Below are positions 45,721-54,470 of a stretch of DNA of 64,000 nucleotides, in pieces. The notes under the pieces are model-generated. The model ran no database searches, was not told where the DNA came from, and saw nothing but the letters and a program-made list of their open reading frames with translations. Positions within the stretch are counted from its first letter, which is position 1. Every line of letters starts with the position of its first letter. The DNA is taken from NCBI RefSeq assembly GCF_002243645.1, contig NZ_CP017704.1, forward strand, positions 310,001-374,000. Reading direction: 5' to 3'. This stretch comes from Peribacillus simplex NBRC 15720 = DSM 1321. Its GTDB lineage: Bacteria > Bacillota > Bacilli > Bacillales > DSM-1321. The translations under genes were made by a program, and so were the position numbers.

Positions 45721-45820
45721 AGAAACCCTCCGTCCATACTCATTACACCTATTGAAGCATAAAAAAACCCCGGATAAGGGACACTTTTTTATGTGTGTCC
45801 GTTATTCGGGGGATAGTTCA
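44598..45820 (-). mobile_element. IS3-family remnant B
   Basis: The left part (minus strand) ends the orfB-like DDE region: 'VQSVHSDQGFHYTHPLF', 'ELGLTQFMSCKGNCWDNVPM' and 'ESF', then truncated by about 40 residues. The right end is the inverted repeat TGAACTATCCCCCG (inward from 45820). Inside are the orfA/orfB frames. The 3' terminal repeat is missing, so it cannot move. The right half duplicates remnant A at 33557-34060 in the same orientation. Confidence 0.8.
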
Positions 45821-45872
45821 TGTTTCCTCAGCGTTTTTATTTCATTTATATTAAGATTCCAAAAAGCGATAA

Positions 45873-46175
45873 TCACTGTTCTTTAGAAATATTATTATTC
45901 CTTTTCTTTTTCACTAAAAGAATGATGGCAATGATAAAGGCAACTGCGCTATATATCCAGGTATACATAAAGGCAAGACCCAATCCTATATTTGCATCCA
46001 TATAATCGTTTTTTACATGATCTATGGCTAAATATAAAAGCGGTGCGGCTCCAATGATGAATAGGATGACAATGAGTACATTCTTTTTCGGATTCCTGGT
46101 TGATAAAATAATAATGATGAAGGATAGCAAGAGAAACGCTTCTGAAGCTATCGTCAACGTTACCAGATTGCTCAT
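45873..46175 (-). CDS. small four-segment membrane protein
   Basis: A 100-residue protein of about three to four hydrophobic segments with a basic C-terminal tail ('LLVKKKRNNNISKEQ'), so the C-terminus is probably cytoplasmic. SD AGGAGTG is about 10 bases before the ATG. No family recognised. It stands between an IS remnant and the YhaP-like gene; 169 bp and a terminator separate it from the latter, so it is an independent unit. Confidence 0.55.
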   Translation of the reverse strand: MSNLVTLTIASEAFLLLSFIIIILSTRNPKKNVLIVILFIIGAAPLLYLAIDHVKNDYMDANIGLGLAFMYTWIYSAVAFIIAIILLVKKKRNNNISKEQ

Positions 46176-46296
46176 TATAGTTCACTCCTAATCGTGGTTG
46201 CATAAATGGAATATATTTATGTTCCCTTATATCTATGTTACTTTTCGTTCCTTTTTCATAACTCTCATAATATTTTTTATTTGAATGTTATCTTAT

Positions 46297-46339
46297 TAAA
46301 AAACCTGAATACCTTCATCAGGAATGAAGGATCCAGGTT
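46297..46339 (-). terminator. terminator of the ABC exporter operon
   Basis: Minus strand: AACCTGGATCCTTCATTCC paired with ATGAAGGTATTCAGGTT and followed by a T-run (46297-46301). It overlaps the last bases before the permease stop. Confidence 0.75.
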
Positions 46340-46344
46340 TCATG

Positions 46345-47595
46345 TTAATTTTTCTTTGATAATTGTAATGCATTCTTGATGCTTTTCAATGATTTTGAGC
46401 TTCCGTACATCAAGACTCCACCACGATAGATTTTTGCTCCGATTATTCCTAGTAAAACAATGGTTAAGATTAACACAGCAATGCTGATAGCGATTTCCCA
46501 GAACTGAACTTCAAGCATCCCTACGCGCAAGAACATGATCATAGGCGTGAAAAATGGAATGAATGATGTAATCGTAATATAACTCGCTGACGGATTCCCT
46601 AGTCCAAACATCGCAATCATGAAGGCAATGACGACTAACATGGTCATCGGTGAAATCATTTGCTGGACATCTTCAATTTTGCTGACAACGGACCCAAGGC
46701 ATGCCGCAAGAGTCGCGTACAGAAAATAACCAAGCAAAGCGAAAATGATTGCATATATGATCGTTGAGATATCGGTGCTGCCGAAACCGAAAAATGAAAA
46801 GAATCCTTCATCCATACCTGTCAAGTTTTGTTTAATCGAGAAATAGCCCACTCCAAAAAATAAAATCATTTGCGTAAGACTAAGTAAAGCAACACCCATT
46901 ATTTTGGCAAACATCTGTGTGACTGGCGGAACACTTGAAATCAGGATTTCCATGACTCGGGATGTTTTCTCAGTAGCCACTTCCATTGCAATCATTGTTG
47001 CATACATCAACACACCGAAGTAGATGACAAATAGGAGCACATACACGAGACCTCGTGCTTGATTAAGATCCTCTTCCGTTTTTGCATTTTTCTGAAGCGC
47101 AATGGTATCAAATGCTGGCGGCGTATTCAATTGAGCGATTTGCTGCCCTGTCAAATTCAATTCCTTCGCAGTTATTTGACCCTTCAATTGGGTAAGCGCT
47201 AAAAGCAAATCGTTACTTACTGCAGAATCTGAAATTTGATTCGCTTTATACGTTCCCTTGAAACCTAGGCTGTCATCCTTTTCGATTAACAGATACCCAA
47301 CGATTTCTTCTGCGCTGACCATTTTCTCCGCTTCCTTTTCATCCTGGGCGGAAATGATCGATAGGTCATCGTTCACACCTGTAACCGCATTTTTATAAGA
47401 ATCAAATAAGCTATCTTCAGTCTGATCGATGACGGCAACCTTTTCCTGATCATCACTGTCAAATTTATCAATAAGATTCGAAATATTCGTAAGGACTAGA
47501 ATTAGGGCCATCATAATGATTGTAGAAATGATAAAGGATTTCGTTTTTAATTTTGATAGATATGTATGGGAAAGGACAATCCAAAAGTTATTCAT
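46345..47595 (-). CDS. yhaP: ABC-2 type permease, YhaP/NatB-like
   Basis: About 416 residues. One N-terminal membrane segment, then an extracytoplasmic domain of about 150 residues ('KVAVIDQTEDSLFDSYK'), then five or six segments including 'ATEKTSRVMEILISSVPP', the NatB/YhaP-type hallmark. Start at the ATG at 47595 (AGGTG 6 bases upstream), which overlaps the ATPase stop by 8 bp; a GTG three codons earlier is possible. Size and order match B. subtilis yhaQ-yhaP. Likely exports Na+ or another small solute or drug; cargo not shown. Confidence 0.82.
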   Translation of the reverse strand: MNNFWIVLSHTYLSKLKTKSFIISTIIMMALILVLTNISNLIDKFDSDDQEKVAVIDQTEDSLFDSYKNAVTGVNDDLSIISAQDEKEAEKMVSAEEIVGYLLIEKDDSLGFKGTYKANQISDSAVSNDLLLALTQLKGQITAKELNLTGQQIAQLNTPPAFDTIALQKNAKTEEDLNQARGLVYVLLFVIYFGVLMYATMIAMEVATEKTSRVMEILISSVPPVTQMFAKIMGVALLSLTQMILFFGVGYFSIKQNLTGMDEGFFSFFGFGSTDISTIIYAIIFALLGYFLYATLAACLGSVVSKIEDVQQMISPMTMLVVIAFMIAMFGLGNPSASYITITSFIPFFTPMIMFLRVGMLEVQFWEIAISIAVLILTIVLLGIIGAKIYRGGVLMYGSSKSLKSIKNALQLSKKN

Positions 47596-48487
47596 AGACG
47601 GCACCTACTTTTTCAATGAAAATATCCGTCAGCGATGGTTCTTCCAATTCGAACTTCCGGACGAAACCTCTTGGAACAAGATCACGAATCATATTCTCAG
47701 CAACATCTTCACCTGTGACTTGAAGAATTTTCCCTTCCATCGTGTTCTTAACTTTTGTTACACCTGAATAAGTATCCAAGAAAGATAAGTCAAAATCAGC
47801 TTTAATTGATACATTCTTTTTACCAAAAGAACGCTTAATTTCTTTTAATTTTCCTGCCACAACAGGGGAACCTTTATGCATGATGCAAAGATGCTCACAC
47901 ATCTCCTCAACATGCTCCATGCGATGACTCGAGAAAACGATCGTCGTGCCGCTGTCCCTTAAGTCGATGACAGCTTTCTTCAGTATTTCCACATTCACCG
48001 GATCCAGTCCGCTGAAGGGTTCGTCAAGGATAAGTAATTCAGGTTTATGGATCATGGAGGCGATCAGCTGGATTTTTTGCTGATTTCCCTTTGAAAGCTC
48101 TTCAACTCGCTTATCGATATACTCGGGTACCATAAAGCGGTCTAGCCAATACTCCAACTCTTTCAAAGCATCCTTTTTGTTCATCCCTCTTAATCTTGCC
48201 AAATACACAATTTGATCGCGGACCTTCAGTTTTGGATATAGTCCGCGTTCCTCAGGAAGATAGCCAATCAATGAACTGGTCGTATAATCGATTTTCTTAC
48301 CATCCCATATAACTTCCCCTTCAGTAGGGTCAAGCAGTCCGAGTATCATCCTGAACGTGGTCGTTTTACCCGCTCCGTTTCCCCCTAAAAAACCGAACAT
48401 TTCTTTTTCGGGGATAGTTAAATCAAGCTGGTTGACAGCAGTGAAATCCCCGAATTTTTTCGTAACTTCTTTGATTTGTAAAGACAA
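47588..48487 (-). CDS. yhaQ: ABC transporter ATP-binding protein, YhaQ/NatA-like
   Basis: A 299-residue ABC ATPase: Walker A 'GFLGGNGAGKTTTFR', 'GYLPEERGLYPKLKVRDQIVYLARLRG' (typical of NatA/YhaQ), signature 'LSKGNQQKIQLIASM' (S-K-G-N variant), Walker B 'LLILDEPFSGLDP', and 'FSSHRMEHVEE' with the H-switch. The C-terminal 80 residues are a regulatory domain. Translationally coupled to the downstream permease. Promoter region upstream (48488-48560) is unremarkable. Confidence 0.87.
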   Translation of the reverse strand: MSLQIKEVTKKFGDFTAVNQLDLTIPEKEMFGFLGGNGAGKTTTFRMILGLLDPTEGEVIWDGKKIDYTTSSLIGYLPEERGLYPKLKVRDQIVYLARLRGMNKKDALKELEYWLDRFMVPEYIDKRVEELSKGNQQKIQLIASMIHKPELLILDEPFSGLDPVNVEILKKAVIDLRDSGTTIVFSSHRMEHVEEMCEHLCIMHKGSPVVAGKLKEIKRSFGKKNVSIKADFDLSFLDTYSGVTKVKNTMEGKILQVTGEDVAENMIRDLVPRGFVRKFELEEPSLTDIFIEKVGAVYE

Positions 48488-49059
48488 TGCACAACCTCCT
48501 AATATATGATTCTAAGTATATGTTAACGGAAAGGTTTTCCAATTTCAACTATCGAGAAGACTTTAAGAACTCTTCCCTTCACCATAATTGACATATCCAA
48601 GAAACAAATTTCCACTATCCACCCTTTGAAAAGAAATGCAAAGTTTGCAATAAGATTTTTCTGCGAATCGAAGGAATATTCCACCTTTCCTCTTCTTATT
48701 GCGTGACATGGAGCTATTCACATCACGTAACGTCTCCATCCTACACCTAACAGCCATTATGTCACGAATCTGAATAGCCTTATGTACTCTTTCACTTCCG
48801 GTTAACTCATTTCCAAAGTATACGATTGCAAAGCAAGGTATATGTCAGCTATGCTATTCATCACGTCGACAAAATGTTGTCGATGAAATATAAATGGTGG
48901 TCACCTGTTTCTTCAAATTTTTTTATCTTTCGATTCACTCTGAATAAACAAATATACAGTGTTCCAACGTAACAAAAAATAGGTTGGGTGCCCAACCTAT
49001 TTACATATTCGTCTAATCGCTTTAAAGCGATAAATTTCAACTGATGCAAGTCTGTTTTC
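48488..49059. other. intergenic region
   Basis: About 570 bases between the DeoR gene and the ABC ATPase. Short open frames at 48563 and 48861 show no family and no good SD. Only the hairpin at 48977-49002 is clear. Confidence 0.45.
48977..49002 (-). terminator. terminator after the DeoR gene
   Basis: A perfect 12-bp stem AAATAGGTTGGG / CCCAACCTATTT with a 2-base TG centre (effective 4-base loop), and T6 on the minus-strand side. Confidence 0.8.
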
Positions 49060-49821
49060 TTATTTTACAATCGTTACTTTTACCTTTCTTTTTTCTAGAA
49101 ATTGTCTTGATGCTTCATCGATTTCTACATCCGTAATGACCTCATCCACTTCACTAGGCGGTACGATTAATGAAAACGCCTTTTTTCCAAACTTTGAGGA
49201 ATCCACCATCAGGATCACTGCATCCGACCTTTCGATCATTTTCTTTTTTAATAGAGCCTGCCCTTCATTAGAATCACTGAGTCCTTCTTCTAAGTGAATC
49301 CCCTTGCAAGACAAAAACGTTTTGTTGACATGATACATCGTTAATGATTTCTCTGCTATCGGACCAACAAATGATAAAGACTTTGACAGCAATCTTCCCC
49401 CGGTTGAAATAACCTCTATTTTTTCTTTTTTACTCAATTCCATAACCACTTTGGTGGAATTGGTAATTACCGTTAGCGGTATGTTTGGTAAGGCTTTTGA
49501 CATATACCAGGCAGTTGTACTTGCATCTAAAATAATCCTGTCACCTTCCACTACCCGCTTTGCCGCTTCATATGCTATCACTTTTTTTTCGTTGACATTT
49601 GTTATCACTCTTTCGGAAAAATGGATTTCCGAATCATCTTCTTGCAGACTAACGGCACCGCCGTGGCTGCGTATTAGTTTTGTTTCTTTCTCAAGCTTTT
49701 CGAGATCACGTCGGATTGTTTCCTCTGTAACTGAAAAGATTTCACTTAATTCTGTAACACGAATACTCGAACGTTCATTTACGAGTTCGACAATTTTTTG
49801 GTGTCTTTGAGCTACAAGCAT
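49060..49821 (-). CDS. DeoR-family transcriptional repressor
   Basis: A 253-residue DeoR/GlpR-family regulator. HTH with the family signature is at residues 6-55 ('RVTELSEIFSVTEETIRRDLEKLE', 'RSHGGAV'), followed by the ISOCOT-type sugar-phosphate domain with 'DASTTAWYMSKALP' and 'STGGRLLSKSLSFVGP'. It lies after the sugar operon but has a separate terminator upstream (49888-49913), so it is its own unit. It likely represses the 49.9-60.8 kb operon until a sugar phosphate binds. Confidence 0.9.
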   Translation of the reverse strand: MLVAQRHQKIVELVNERSSIRVTELSEIFSVTEETIRRDLEKLEKETKLIRSHGGAVSLQEDDSEIHFSERVITNVNEKKVIAYEAAKRVVEGDRIILDASTTAWYMSKALPNIPLTVITNSTKVVMELSKKEKIEVISTGGRLLSKSLSFVGPIAEKSLTMYHVNKTFLSCKGIHLEEGLSDSNEGQALLKKKMIERSDAVILMVDSSKFGKKAFSLIVPPSEVDEVITDVEIDEASRQFLEKRKVKVTIVK

Positions 49822-49887
49822 ACCAACTTTCTCCTATCTATATAATCTTTGTTTACTTTTGTTTGTTTTTGTATTGTAACATATATA

Positions 49888-49913
49888 AAGCCCTCTATAT
49901 AAATAGAGAGCTT
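49888..49913 (-). terminator. terminator of the sugar operon
   Basis: An imperfect stem AAGCTCTCTAT / ATAGAGGGCTT with a TTAT loop. It lies 28 bp past the aldolase stop. The downstream T-content is modest. Confidence 0.6.
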
Positions 49914-49940
49914 AGGAACTGCTTTTTTTCATTGATATCG

Positions 49941-51236
49941 TTATTTGGCAATTAGCTTAAAACCTTCAATAATTTCTTCAATATCTTCATCACTAATATC
50001 GATTACTTCACCAATACTTTTAGCGTACACCAATGCTTTTGCACTATATTCAGCTACTTCTAGCCTATCAAATACACTCAGTAAACTTTTTCCTGAGACA
50101 ACTGCATACCCATTCTCAATTAATAGGACAGGATTATCCTCTGCTAGTTTATCTGCAATCATTCTATTATGATCTTCTCCCATTCCAAAAGGCACTTTAT
50201 CTATATCCCGAAGAACAATGTAGGCCTCTGGAATTATGTGTGTATTATATTTAACATCTGTCACTGCATAGGCCATTAAAAATCTTGGGTTGGCAATGAT
50301 GACAGATGTAAGCTCCGGGTTTAACTCATATATTTTTTGATGAAGCTCATAAAACTCACATGGTTCCTTGCCAGCTTCACTAAATTCATGATGAACCAGA
50401 ACCAATTCATCTTCCTTAATATATTTACGGTCCTGTTGAGAAGGCGTGATTAAAATAGATCCATCTTTAAGGCGTGTTGAAAAGCTGCCTGAGATACTTG
50501 TAAAAAGCTGACGATCATATAACCTTTCCAATAACCTAATCATTTCTTGACGGCAAGAAACCTCTTCGACAGAATGGTGCTTCATTTCTATCTGTGTTAA
50601 TTTATCAACTTTATATAAATCTATTTCTTTTAAATTTTGTTCGGTCAGTTCAACTGGCTTCCCTATATTTCTCGCATTTATTTCCATACAAGCAGTATCT
50701 TCAAGGGTTTCAAACAACATAAAGGCATCAAATATAGTGGGTTTCCCTACCACAATACCATGATTCTCCAATATGACTGCATCCCCTCCTTTTGCAAATT
50801 CAGCCGAAATATTTTCTTTTAATTTGTCGCTTCCAGGGATCGCATAGGGTGCAACCTGAAGGGAATCTGCTACACTCTTATATGCATGTAAAAGCAATTT
50901 TGGGTTTGGTCCTTTACGAGCCATACTAAAGGAAACCAATGCCGGGGGATGTGCATGTACGACAGCTTTAATATCGGGCCTTGCTTCATAAATTCCCTGA
51001 TGAAAAGGAAGCTCTACCGATGGTTTATGTTTCCCTATGACTGTACCGTCCTTTTTGACGCACATGATATCATCCATGGTTAATGTTCCTTTATCAATGC
51101 CCGATGGAGTAATCCAAAGGTCACCATTTTCATCTAGAATAGAAAGGTTTCCTCCTGAAATTGTTGTCATACCATATTTATAGACACGTTCCATGATCAT
51201 AACAATTTGTTCGGCTGGATGCAGGTTTTCATTCAT
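49941..51236 (-). CDS. tandem-domain class II aldolase/adducin protein
   Basis: 431 residues made of two class II aldolase domains. Domain 1 (about 1-200) has all active-site marks of FucA/RhaD/AraD enzymes: 'SGGNLS', 'TPSGIDKG', Glu75, zinc ligands His94 and His96 ('VVHAHPP') and His159 ('LENHGIVVG'). Domain 2 (about 225-431) keeps 'SISGSFS', 'ITPSQQD' and Glu294, but the zinc ligands are lost ('IIANP' and 'LIENGYAVV'). So one half is catalytic and one probably structural. It is the last gene of the sugar operon, after a RhaB-like kinase. It should split a ketose-1-phosphate to DHAP and an aldehyde, or epimerise a ketose-5-phosphate. Confidence 0.85.
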   Translation of the reverse strand: MNENLHPAEQIVMIMERVYKYGMTTISGGNLSILDENGDLWITPSGIDKGTLTMDDIMCVKKDGTVIGKHKPSVELPFHQGIYEARPDIKAVVHAHPPALVSFSMARKGPNPKLLLHAYKSVADSLQVAPYAIPGSDKLKENISAEFAKGGDAVILENHGIVVGKPTIFDAFMLFETLEDTACMEINARNIGKPVELTEQNLKEIDLYKVDKLTQIEMKHHSVEEVSCRQEMIRLLERLYDRQLFTSISGSFSTRLKDGSILITPSQQDRKYIKEDELVLVHHEFSEAGKEPCEFYELHQKIYELNPELTSVIIANPRFLMAYAVTDVKYNTHIIPEAYIVLRDIDKVPFGMGEDHNRMIADKLAEDNPVLLIENGYAVVSGKSLLSVFDRLEVAEYSAKALVYAKSIGEVIDISDEDIEEIIEGFKLIAK

Positions 51237-51251
51237 ACTTTATCACTCCTA

Positions 51252-52712
51252 TTATTTACACTCTTCTTTCATGGAAATTGCTTGTTTAAATTTTTCAATC
51301 AGGGATGATTCAATTTTTCCTTTTGGCTCATATTTTTTTATAAGAAACGAGTGTTGTATTAACTTACGTGCCGTTTGTAAATCGCTTAATTCATTGTCTG
51401 AAATCATTTGAACTAGTATATTCCCAATCGCCGTAGCCTCTGTTGGTCCAGCGTATATGGTTTTCCCGCTTAGGTTTGCCGTAAGTTGATTAACGAATTC
51501 ATTTTTCGCTCCTCCACCGACAATATGAAGTTGCTCGATTCTTTTCCCCGTTATCTCTTCTATTTGCCGAATGGACATCGCATAAATAATAGACATATTT
51601 GTAAATATACAGTTCGCTAATTCGCCCACTGTATGTGGAATCTCCTGATTCGTCTCCCGACAATACTGCTGAATTTCTTGAATCATATTTTCTGGATTTA
51701 AAAATCGTTTATCATTAAAGTTGATAAACTGCCTGCACTCATTTATTTTCTCTGCCTCATATACAAACTGCTCGAAGTTATAGTCTTCCTTCAAATGTCT
51801 TCTGACTTCTTGAATAACCCACATGCCAATGATATTTTTCAGGAAGCGGAAGGTTCCGTATGCACCCCATTCATTTGTATAATTGTTTTTAAGGGCTAAC
51901 TCATTCACGATCGGTTTATCGCTTTCAATCCCAAGCAACGACCACGTTCCGCTACTAATATAGGCCCATTTCTCTCCATTACCAGGTGAACCGACTATGG
52001 CGGAAGCAGTATCATGTGAAGCAACGATAATCACTTCTGTATCGGGAAGATCAAAAGTAGAAAAACGTTCTTTCATCAGTTTCCCTAATCGTTCTCCTGG
52101 ATTAGCAAAAGGCGGGAATTGATCTTTTGATAATGCAATCAGATTAAGTAACTCTTCATCAAACTTCTTCGTGTTTAAATTCAATAATTGCATCGAAGAA
52201 GCACTTGTAACTTCTGTGACCTTTTTTCCCGTTAGGCAGTAACCTAAATAATCAGGCACAGTCATGACATTCCTGGTGACTTTCAGGTTCTTTATATCTT
52301 CTTCGTACAATTGGTATAACGTGTTAAATGATAAGAATTGAATCCCCGTTTTTTGATAAATGATTTCTTTAGGTAGTGTTCTTGTGACCTTTTCGATTGT
52401 ATTTTCGGTGCGCTTATCACGATAAGAGATAACTTCTTGCACTCTTTGTCCATCATCATCCAACAATACGTAATCCGTTCCCCACGTATCAATGCCAAGT
52501 GTACAGTGGTCGTATCCAAGCTTTTTTGCTGATTCTAACCCCTTTAAGATTTCATTCAATAAATGATCAATATCCCAAAAACATGTTTCATTTTGGGTGG
52601 TGAAACCATTCGCAAATCTATGGATTTCTTCAATTACTAATTTCCCGTTCTCAATTTTCCCTAAGACCAGCCGGCCACTTGAAGCACCAATATCCACCGC
52701 AATATGTATCAT
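51252..52712 (-). CDS. rhaB: rhamnulokinase-type FGGY kinase
   Basis: A 486-residue FGGY sugar kinase. 'AVDIGASSGRLVLGKI' at the N-terminus is the RhaB signature (A-S-S-G-R). The ADP site 'YISSGTWSLLGIE' and 'QLHIVGGGAKNEFVNQLTA' are also RhaB-typical. It would phosphorylate L-rhamnulose or a related ketose at O1, the substrate for the class II aldolase 15 bp downstream. The upstream AraB-like kinase ends exactly at its start (overlap of one base). No rhamnose isomerase gene is in the window. Confidence 0.85.
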   Translation of the reverse strand: MIHIAVDIGASSGRLVLGKIENGKLVIEEIHRFANGFTTQNETCFWDIDHLLNEILKGLESAKKLGYDHCTLGIDTWGTDYVLLDDDGQRVQEVISYRDKRTENTIEKVTRTLPKEIIYQKTGIQFLSFNTLYQLYEEDIKNLKVTRNVMTVPDYLGYCLTGKKVTEVTSASSMQLLNLNTKKFDEELLNLIALSKDQFPPFANPGERLGKLMKERFSTFDLPDTEVIIVASHDTASAIVGSPGNGEKWAYISSGTWSLLGIESDKPIVNELALKNNYTNEWGAYGTFRFLKNIIGMWVIQEVRRHLKEDYNFEQFVYEAEKINECRQFINFNDKRFLNPENMIQEIQQYCRETNQEIPHTVGELANCIFTNMSIIYAMSIRQIEEITGKRIEQLHIVGGGAKNEFVNQLTANLSGKTIYAGPTEATAIGNILVQMISDNELSDLQTARKLIQHSFLIKKYEPKGKIESSLIEKFKQAISMKEECK

Positions 52713-54376
52713 TAATCCACACTCCTCAATTTCTTTAAACCATGCATTATGGAAATGTGATCTCGGCCAAAGAAGTCATGCAGTTCTAAATAATAAGCAT
52801 AGAGTTGTTTATAAATCCTTACATTTTCTTTAACCGGTATAAAAGTCTTTTCTTTTACTTTTGCCATTTTAGAGGCTGCCTCCTCTATGGAATCATACCC
52901 ACCATTTATACGGCCGGCAGCCGTGGCAGCGTATATGGCTGCTCCTAATGCAACCACTTGTTCCCCATCCGCGGTTTTAATTTCGCGATTTAAAATATCG
53001 GCATATATCTGCATTAATAGTTTATTTTTTTGAGGTAATCCGCCACAGGCAAACAAATCGTTTATCTCTATACCGTCATTCTCAAATGTTTCAAGGATCT
53101 TCCTTGTTCCAAAAGCCGTTGATTCTAAAAGTGCACGGTATATTTCTTCCGGCTTCGTAGAAAGAGTAATCCCTGCAATCACACCTGACAAGTTCGCATC
53201 TACAAGGACTGTTCGGTTGCCATTCCACCAATCTAAAGCCACTAACCCTGATTGACCAGGCATTAAGCAGGAAGCCTTTTTTTCCATTAAGCCATGTAGA
53301 TTGACACCTTCTTGCTCAGCTTCTTTCTTTACATACTCCGGAACAGCTTGCTCAATATACCATGCAAACGAATCGCCAACAGCCACCTGTCCCGTTTCAT
53401 AACTGAATGATCCGGGAATTATTCCATCCTCAACTACACCACAAATACCCTCTACTTTTTGTTTTTTCTCAGAAATTAACATGTGGCATGTAGACGTTCC
53501 CATCGTCATCACAAATTGGCCTGGATGGACAGCTCCTACAGCTGGAACACCTGCATGGGCATCGATTATGGATACAGAAACAGCCGTACCGGGTTTCAAC
53601 CCCATCTCCTTAGCCATCCCTTCTGTTAAACCACCCGACCGCCCAGCGATGGGTAACACTTCACCACGCATTTTTGTATCCAGTATATCCAGAAGACGTT
53701 CATCAATAGCCGCTAAAAAAGCAGGGTCCGGATATCCATCTTTTTTATCCCAAAGTGCTTTATAACCGCTCATATTACTGCTGCGTACCAGCTCATTCGT
53801 CAGTCGGAAGGTAATCCAATCCCCGGCTTCCATAAATAGATCCGTTTCTTCATAGATATCAGGTGATTCACGCAACACTTGTAATATCTTAGGGAACATC
53901 CATTCAGAAGAAATTTTCCCGCCATATCGTTGCAGGAATGGCTGATTCGTTGCCTGTGCAATGCGTGTAATATCATCTGCTTCTTTTTGTGCGGCATGAT
54001 GTTTCCATAATTTCACCCAACTGTGAGGGTCCCTTTTCCATTTCTCATCAAAACAAAGGGGATCTCCCTTCTTATCAATTGGTAAAATGGTACATGAGGT
54101 AAAATCGATTCCAATGCCAATCACATCATTTGCATCTACCCCACTTAACCGAATCACTTCAGGAACAGAAGTGTATAAAACGTCCAAATAATCACTTGGA
54201 TGCTGGAGAGCCCAATCTTTTTCAAGTTTACGTCCGTCTGGAAGCCTATTAGACATTACTCCATGACGATAAGGTGTAACATGTGTAGCCATTTCATTGC
54301 CGTTCGCTATATTTACTAACAGCACTCTGCCTGATTCAGTACCATAATCAATTCCAATTGTATATCTGTCATTCAT
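52712..54376 (-). CDS. ribulokinase-type FGGY kinase (AraB-like)
   Basis: About 554 residues. '[18 protein letters not shown]' and '[15 protein letters not shown]' are AraB-type FGGY motifs; '[10 protein letters not shown]' and '[22 protein letters not shown]' form the nucleotide site. I use the ATG at 54376, where the family N-terminus ([10 protein letters not shown]) begins; the frame is open 10 codons further. It phosphorylates a ketopentose such as ribulose. Translationally coupled to the RhaB-like kinase. A hairpin with T-run separates it from the upstream binding-protein gene and may lower its expression. Confidence 0.85.
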   Translation of the reverse strand: MNDRYTIGIDYGTESGRVLLVNIANGNEMATHVTPYRHGVMSNRLPDGRKLEKDWALQHPSDYLDVLYTSVPEVIRLSGVDANDVIGIGIDFTSCTILPIDKKGDPLCFDEKWKRDPHSWVKLWKHHAAQKEADDITRIAQATNQPFLQRYGGKISSEWMFPKILQVLRESPDIYEETDLFMEAGDWITFRLTNELVRSSNMSGYKALWDKKDGYPDPAFLAAIDERLLDILDTKMRGEVLPIAGRSGGLTEGMAKEMGLKPGTAVSVSIIDAHAGVPAVGAVHPGQFVMTMGTSTCHMLISEKKQKVEGICGVVEDGIIPGSFSYETGQVAVGDSFAWYIEQAVPEYVKKEAEQEGVNLHGLMEKKASCLMPGQSGLVALDWWNGNRTVLVDANLSGVIAGITLSTKPEEIYRALLESTAFGTRKILETFENDGIEINDLFACGGLPQKNKLLMQIYADILNREIKTADGEQVVALGAAIYAATAAGRINGGYDSIEEAASKMAKVKEKTFIPVKENVRIYKQLYAYYLELHDFFGRDHISIMHGLKKLRSVD

Positions 54377-54418
54377 CCCTTCACCATCTCCTAACATACA
54401 AGTCACTCATGATTTTTA

Positions 54419-54450
54419 ATAAAAAGCCCCCTCTAGATAGTTGAGAGGGG
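54419..54450 (-). terminator. internal attenuator/terminator between lipoprotein and kinase genes
   Basis: Minus strand: CCCCTCT, a 9-base loop, AGAGGGG, then GCTTTTTATT. It lies within the operon, so partial termination here would give more transporter than kinase mRNA. Confidence 0.7.
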
Positions 54451-54470
54451 ACATTTATGTCTATCTGACA

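Noticed and set aside
44580-45820. Intact IS3 element
   Set aside because: Frameshifts in orfA, broken DDE region and missing 3' inverted repeat show that it is a remnant.
48563-49049. Short minus-strand frames between the DeoR gene and the ABC ATPase
   Set aside because: No SD, no family, and one contains the DeoR terminator.
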